A DNA stretch of 64,000 nt from Burkholderiales bacterium (lineage in GTDB: Bacteria; Pseudomonadota; Gammaproteobacteria; Burkholderiales; SG8-41). Made by a program: the position numbers and the translations under genes. The DNA lies in contig JALHRQ010000001.1 in assembly GCA_022841375.1 (NCBI GenBank), positions 734,892-798,891 of the forward strand, written 5' to 3'. The notes under the pieces are model-generated. The model saw only the letters and a program-made list of their open reading frames with translations. It was not told the origin of the DNA and did not search any database. Shown one piece after another: positions 60,376-64,000 of this stretch (position 1 is its first letter; each line of letters opens with the position of its first letter).

Positions 60376-60795
60376 TCAGTCTGTCAATGCGTCCAGGGCT
60401 TTCTGGAAGCGGTTGGCATGCGAACGCTCGGCCTTCGCCAGGGTCTCGAACCAGTCAGCGATTTCGCCGAAACCTTCGTCGCGCGCGGTTTTCGCCATGC
60501 CCGGGTACATGTCGGTGTACTCGTGGGTCTCGCCGGCAATCGACGCCTTCAGGTTGTCGCGGGTGCGGCCGATCGGCAGATCGGTGGCGGGGTCGCCACA
60601 GGCTTCCATATACTCAAGGTGGCCGTGTGCGTGACCGGTTTCGCCTTCAGCGGTGGAACGGAAAACAGCAGCCACATCGTTCTGCCCTTCCACATCGGCT
60701 TTAGCTGCGAAGTACAGGTAACGACGATTGGCCTGCGATTCGCCTGCAAATGCGGCTTTCAGGTTGCCATGAGTCTTCGAATTCTTGAGTTGCAT
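60376..60795 (-). CDS. rubrerythrin (rubredoxin-domain-less)
   Basis: 139 residues from ATG at 60795 (GGAG 6 nt upstream). Diiron ferritin-like domain: [74 protein letters not shown], and [19 protein letters not shown] with the Glu and His ligands ExxH. The rubredoxin domain is absent, so another electron donor is needed, possibly the Fe-S protein next door. Reduces peroxide. First gene of the operon; a dyad lies over the likely promoter. Confidence 0.96.
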   Translation of the reverse strand: MQLKNSKTHGNLKAAFAGESQANRRYLYFAAKADVEGQNDVAAVFRSTAEGETGHAHGHLEYMEACGDPATDLPIGRTRDNLKASIAGETHEYTDMYPGMAKTARDEGFGEIADWFETLAKAERSHANRFQKALDALTD

Positions 60796-60877
60796 TAAAA
60801 ACTCCTTTAATAACAATTATTTATTTTAATACTTCGCACGGTATTCCGTGTTTTGGAACAACCCAGCACACAGTTAT

Positions 60878-60892
60878 TTAGACTAGATCTAA
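60878..60892. promoter_or_regulatory. dyad TTAGA-N5-TCTAA upstream of the rubrerythrin operon
   Basis: TTAGACTAGATCTAA, a near-perfect 15-bp palindrome, about 85 bp before the rubrerythrin start, near a TTTACA that could be -35 (60895-60900). Rrf2- or Fur-like redox/iron regulators bind similar dyads. Regulator unknown; role is inferred. Confidence 0.4.
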
Positions 60893-60974
60893 TGTGTAAA
60901 TGAAGTGTAAATCGAACCTCGGATTTGAGTCAATTATTAAACCCGGCGGATCAACAACGTGTGCGACGCCGCGT

Positions 60975-61568
60975 TCAGTGGCCGAGACTGGCCTCTATGT
61001 CCGCGAAAGTGCGGGCCACCGTTTCGGTGGTGATAACCACGCCCAGCAAACGCGCAATCTGCGTCGCCGAAAACATGCCGCGAACGCGCTGCCGCCCTTT
61101 CGCATCCTGATCCACCACCAGCGTGTGCTGGCGACCGGCCGCTTTCAGCGTGGCGACGATGTGCCCGACGGTTGCCGCCTGGACTTCCCGGATATCCAGC
61201 GCTTCGAGCGCCGCTCGCGGCGTCATGATGTCGCGGATCTGAACCTCGCTGCGGTGCACACCTTGGTGCACGGCGGTCTGCACCGGTTTTTCACCGAGGA
61301 CATCGTTGGCGGTGACGATGCCATGCACGCGGCGATCGGTGTCAACTACCAGCAGCAGCCGTACGCCGCGCTGGATCATGCGGCGATGGGCTTCGTCCAC
61401 CGTATCACCGGGAAGAATGATCACCGCAGTAACTTTGGTGAGATCAGTCATTACATCGATCGCGGGACTGTCAATACGCACACGGTCCATCACCGCCTGC
61501 GTCGGCTGCGCGTAGCCGCTGTCGGCCTGCAAGGTGACGGGCTTTATTGCCGGGTAGTCGCGTACCAT
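60975..61568 (-). CDS. CBS-domain protein
   Basis: 197 residues with two tandem CBS domains: about 20-75 (DRVRIDSPAIDVMTDLTKVTAVIILPGDTVDEAHRRM) and 105-165 (DIMTPRAALEALDIREV..GHIVATLKAAGRQHTLVVD). CBS pairs bind adenosyl ligands and can sense energy state. No catalytic domain attached, so likely a regulatory partner of another protein. 75 bp after rppH on the same strand. Confidence 0.92.
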   Translation of the reverse strand: MVRDYPAIKPVTLQADSGYAQPTQAVMDRVRIDSPAIDVMTDLTKVTAVIILPGDTVDEAHRRMIQRGVRLLLVVDTDRRVHGIVTANDVLGEKPVQTAVHQGVHRSEVQIRDIMTPRAALEALDIREVQAATVGHIVATLKAAGRQHTLVVDQDAKGRQRVRGMFSATQIARLLGVVITTETVARTFADIEASLGH

Positions 61569-61642
61569 ATGCGTCCCCTGTCGTTGCTGTTAATAAAACA
61601 CTGAGTGCAATCGGACTAGCCCGCACCGACGGGGACTATGAA

Positions 61643-62167
61643 CTAGACGCCCACCAAAGGCGCGCGCTGACGTTTGCGCTGATCCTGCCGTTTGACCAGA
61701 AACCGCGACAACTCGTTCAGCGCCTGTTCGTAGACCGTGCGTTTGAATTCAATGACATCCTGCGTCGGCGCCCAATAATCGTGCCAGCGCCAGGCGTCGA
61801 ACTCCGGCTTTTCCGATGCGCGCAGGCAGACATCGCAATCGCGTCCGACCAGCCGCAGCAAAAACCAGATCTGCTTCTGGCCACGGTAGTTGCCGCGCCA
61901 CTCACGGCGCAGCCAGCGCTCAGGCACCTCGTAACGCAACCAGTCCCGCGTGCGCCCCAGCACTTCCACGTGCTCGGGTTTCAGCCCAACTTCTTCGTGC
62001 AATTCGCGGTACATCGCTGCCTCAGGACGCTCTCCGCCTTTGATCCCGCCCTGCGGAAATTGCCACGAATGCTCGCGTACCCGCTTACCCCAGAAAACCT
62101 CGTTTTTCCAATTGCACAAAACGATCCCGACGTTGGGGCGATAGCCATCTCTGTCGATCATGGTCAT
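61643..62167 (-). CDS. rppH: RNA pyrophosphohydrolase
   Basis: 174 residues. Removes pyrophosphate from 5' triphosphate mRNA and starts its decay. Nudix box [23 protein letters not shown] with [21 protein letters not shown] and QFPQGGI before it. C-terminal tail is basic ([17 protein letters not shown]). Divergent from neither neighbour: next to the spermidine-synthase-like gene by about 80 bp. ATG at 62167. Confidence 0.97.
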   Translation of the reverse strand: MTMIDRDGYRPNVGIVLCNWKNEVFWGKRVREHSWQFPQGGIKGGERPEAAMYRELHEEVGLKPEHVEVLGRTRDWLRYEVPERWLRREWRGNYRGQKQIWFLLRLVGRDCDVCLRASEKPEFDAWRWHDYWAPTQDVIEFKRTVYEQALNELSRFLVKRQDQRKRQRAPLVGV

Positions 62168-62244
62168 CCCCGAATGCGTTTAACATATGGACCCGATTTT
62201 TTCACAAATCCTCCGCCATTGATAGCCCGGAAAATGATTTGTAT

Positions 62245-63036
62245 TCAGGGATAAAGCCGTTCTTCATCGTGCCGGTTCATGGCATGCAGCCCGGCCACGA
62301 ACTGGGGAAACTCAAGGCCGCCGTAGCGTGGCTCCAGATCGGCCGCGCGCTGGCGCAAATCGGCCCAGCTTTGGGGCCCCGGAGCATCGCGAAAACCAAA
62401 AGCGATGACATTGCCCAGTTTGCGTGCCGGCAGACACAGCGTGCCGTCCGGGAAAGCCTCTTCGATGCGCTTGAGCACATCGTTGAACTCACGGTCGCCG
62501 CCCCACAGATTGACCACCAGCATGCCGCCCTGCCTCAGCCGGTCACGGCAGTCGGTGTAAAACTCCCGGGTAGCCAGCGCCTCAACATGAGACTCCGCGT
62601 CATAGCCGTCCACCATGATGACATCGGCCTCGATGTCATCACGTGCCATGTACTCGGCACCATCGCCGATGATCACTTCAAACCGTTGTTCATCCGCAGG
62701 CACCAGGAAACACTGTCGGGCGATGGCCACCACCTGGGGATCGATCTCCAGCACCCGCACCCGCGCCGCGGAAATGTAGTGGCGCACGAACTTCGCCACT
62801 GATCCACCGCCCAGCCCGACCATCAGCACATCCCTGGGCTCGGACTGGAACAACAGGAACGCCATCATTGATCGGGTATAGGACAGTTCGAGATCGTTGG
62901 GGCGCGCAATGCGCATCGAGCTCTGTACCGTGTCGCTGCCGATATGCAGCGAACGCACGCCATATTTTTCGCTGACGTAAACAGTCTTGGCGTCCTCTGC
63001 GGGTTTACGCAGGCGCCATTTCGGTACAAAACGCAT
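62245..63036 (-). CDS. spermidine synthase-like protein (polyamine aminopropyltransferase fold)
   Basis: 263 residues from ATG at 63036; the longer frame to 63471 is antisense to proS. Rossmann core: VLMVGLGGGSVAKFVRHYISAARVRVLEIDPQVVAIARQCF with dcSAM-binding GGGS and the Asp pair, then EVIIGDGAEYMARDD and VIMVDGYDAESHVEAL. These are close to spermidine synthase but the N-terminal beta hairpin is shorter than SpeE. May transfer aminopropyl groups or be a SAM-binding relative; the substrate is unclear. Divergent from proS (67 bp). Confidence 0.85.
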   Translation of the reverse strand: MRFVPKWRLRKPAEDAKTVYVSEKYGVRSLHIGSDTVQSSMRIARPNDLELSYTRSMMAFLLFQSEPRDVLMVGLGGGSVAKFVRHYISAARVRVLEIDPQVVAIARQCFLVPADEQRFEVIIGDGAEYMARDDIEADVIMVDGYDAESHVEALATREFYTDCRDRLRQGGMLVVNLWGGDREFNDVLKRIEEAFPDGTLCLPARKLGNVIAFGFRDAPGPQSWADLRQRAADLEPRYGGLEFPQFVAGLHAMNRHDEERLYP

Positions 63037-63103
63037 GGTGTTTCCGGGGAAAGGTTGCTCTAGTGTCCTGTAGAATAAGGCCTTTTCCCGATCTGGAACA
63101 GGC

Positions 63104-64000
63104 ATGCGCGTCACCCAATTTCTAATATCCACTTTGAAGGAAGCCCCTTCCGAAGCCGAAGTCGTCAGCCACAAGCTCATGCTGCGGGCCGGCCTGATCA
63201 AACGCCTGACCAGCGGCGTATACACCTGGATGCCGCTCGGCCTGCGCGTGTTGCGCAAAGTTGAAATGATCATCCGCGAGGAAATGAACCGCGGCGGCGC
63301 CATCGAGCTGCTGATGCCGGCGGTGCAGCCGGCGGAGTTGTGGCAGGAATCGACGCGCTGGGAGCAGTACGGCCCCGAACTGCTGCGCATCAAGGACCGC
63401 CACCAGCGCGATTTCTGCTTCGGCCCCACGCACGAGGAAGTGGTGTGCGACGTCGCCCGCCGCGAAATCAAGAGCTACCGGCAGTTGCCGCTGAACCTGT
63501 ACCAGATCCAGACCAAATTCCGCGACGAGATCCGCCCGCGTTTCGGCGTGATGCGCGGTCGCGAGTTTCTGATGAAGGACGCCTATTCCTTCCACGTAAA
63601 TTACGACGACCTGGTCCGCGAATACCGCAATATGCATGACACTTACAGCCGCATTTTCACGCGGCTCGGGCTGAAGTTCCGTGCCGTCGCCGCGGATACC
63701 GGCTCGATCGGCGGCACCGGCTCGCATGAATTTCATGTGCTGGCCGACTCCGGTGAAGACGCCATCGCCTATTGCCCGCAGTCCGACTACGCGGCCAACG
63801 TTGAACTCGCCGAAGCCGTTGCTCCAGCCACACCGCGCCCGACCCCTGCACAAACCATGCAGAAAGTGCATACACCGGGTGTCAAGACCATCGCTGAGCT
63901 CAGTGCTTTTCTGAAGCTGCCGGCAGCGCTTACCGTCAAAGCGGTGGTCGTTGACGGCGCTGACGGCAAACCGGTGCTGCTGCTGGTACGCGGCGATCAT
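63104..64000 (+). CDS. proS: prolyl-tRNA synthetase, N-terminal part (3' end outside window)
   Basis: 299 codons visible, in frame to the window end. Class II aa[28 protein letters not shown], motif 2 region [32 protein letters not shown] ([23 protein letters not shown]), and the start of the YbaK-like INS editing insertion ([27 protein letters not shown]). Charges tRNA-Pro; the editing insert deacylates Ala-tRNA(Pro), complemented by ybaK at 19.8 kb. ATG at 63104. Truncated only by the window. Confidence 0.97.
   Translation, partial: MRVTQFLISTLKEAPSEAEVVSHKLMLRAGLIKRLTSGVYTWMPLGLRVLRKVEMIIREEMNRGGAIELLMPAVQPAELWQESTRWEQYGPELLRIKDRHQRDFCFGPTHEEVVCDVARREIKSYRQLPLNLYQIQTKFRDEIRPRFGVMRGREFLMKDAYSFHVNYDDLVREYRNMHDTYSRIFTRLGLKFRAVAADTGSIGGTGSHEFHVLADSGEDAIAYCPQSDYAANVELAEAVAPATPRPTPAQTMQKVHTPGVKTIAELSAFLKLPAALTVKAVVVDGADGKPVLLLVRGDH

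Noticed and set aside
63037-63471. N-terminal extension of the spermidine-synthase-like gene
   Set aside because: Lies opposite the conserved start of proS; the true start MRFVPKW at 63036 fits the family.

Overview
The window is a piece of a moderately GC-rich betaproteobacterial chromosome, most likely Burkholderiales or a relative. Three lines of evidence point there. There are three Bug-type (tripartite tricarboxylate) periplasmic receptors in the first 7 kb. The block pilS-pilR next to tRNA-Pro, ispB, rplU, rpmA, obgE, proB, CNP1-like, rppH and proS is in the order familiar from betaproteobacteria. PhaM-like, histone H1-like and CobD/CbiB-like proteins of betaproteobacterial type are also present. 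No species can be named from the sequence alone. Coding density is high and most genes are housekeeping or conserved; the long antisense reading frames are codon-bias shadows.

Layout. 1-7 kb: Bug receptors with a TolB-like propeller protein, a divergent LysR regulator and a GH42-like glycosidase, apparently small uptake/catabolic units. 7-21.8 kb: an FNR-like regulator lacking one iron-sulfur cysteine, an Old Yellow Enzyme, the YqjD/YqjE/YqjK trio, pgi, orn, an M48 protease, phhB-rsgA, a Gre-fold factor, a DUF938 methyltransferase, a patatin, ybaK, a CoA-type Nudix and a MOSC protein. 21.8-25.9 kb: an accessory, partly AT-rich island. It holds two adjacent proteins with the HEPN RNase-type R-x4-H motif, a small membrane protein, a displaced 195-bp copy of the fumC 3' end, a cassette bounded by inverted REP-like repeats (one with a tandemly triplicated 27-bp unit), and a secreted truncated globin. 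25.9-33.4 kb: fumC, maeB, then an HpxZ-like protein, pip, an FAH-family hydrolase and a TauD-type dioxygenase. 33.4-44.7 kb: PhaM-like, a cyclophilin-like protein, a lytic transglycosylase with a promoter and structured leader, an ECF sigma/anti-sigma cluster, a hybrid kinase with an output-less response regulator, a Crp-type regulator, threonine aldolase, DUF302, histone H1-like and DUF2442 genes. 44.9-49.4 kb: nrdAB (class Ia) with two NrdR boxes 31 bp apart over a promoter. 49.4-64 kb: ampD, pilR-pilS, tRNA-Pro(CGG), ispB, rplU-rpmA-obgE-proB, the rubrerythrin/Fe-S reductase/DUF3501 operon, a CBS protein, rppH, a spermidine-synthase-like protein and the 5' part of proS.

The parts most worth following up are the island at 22.0-25.9 kb (HEPN pair, fumC end duplication, inverted repeats), the FNR homologue with altered cysteines, the Gre-fold protein whose catalytic tip seems lost, the leader of the lytic transglycosylase, and the nrd operator. 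Promoters, operators and repeats were read by eye; no alignment, folding or database search was run.
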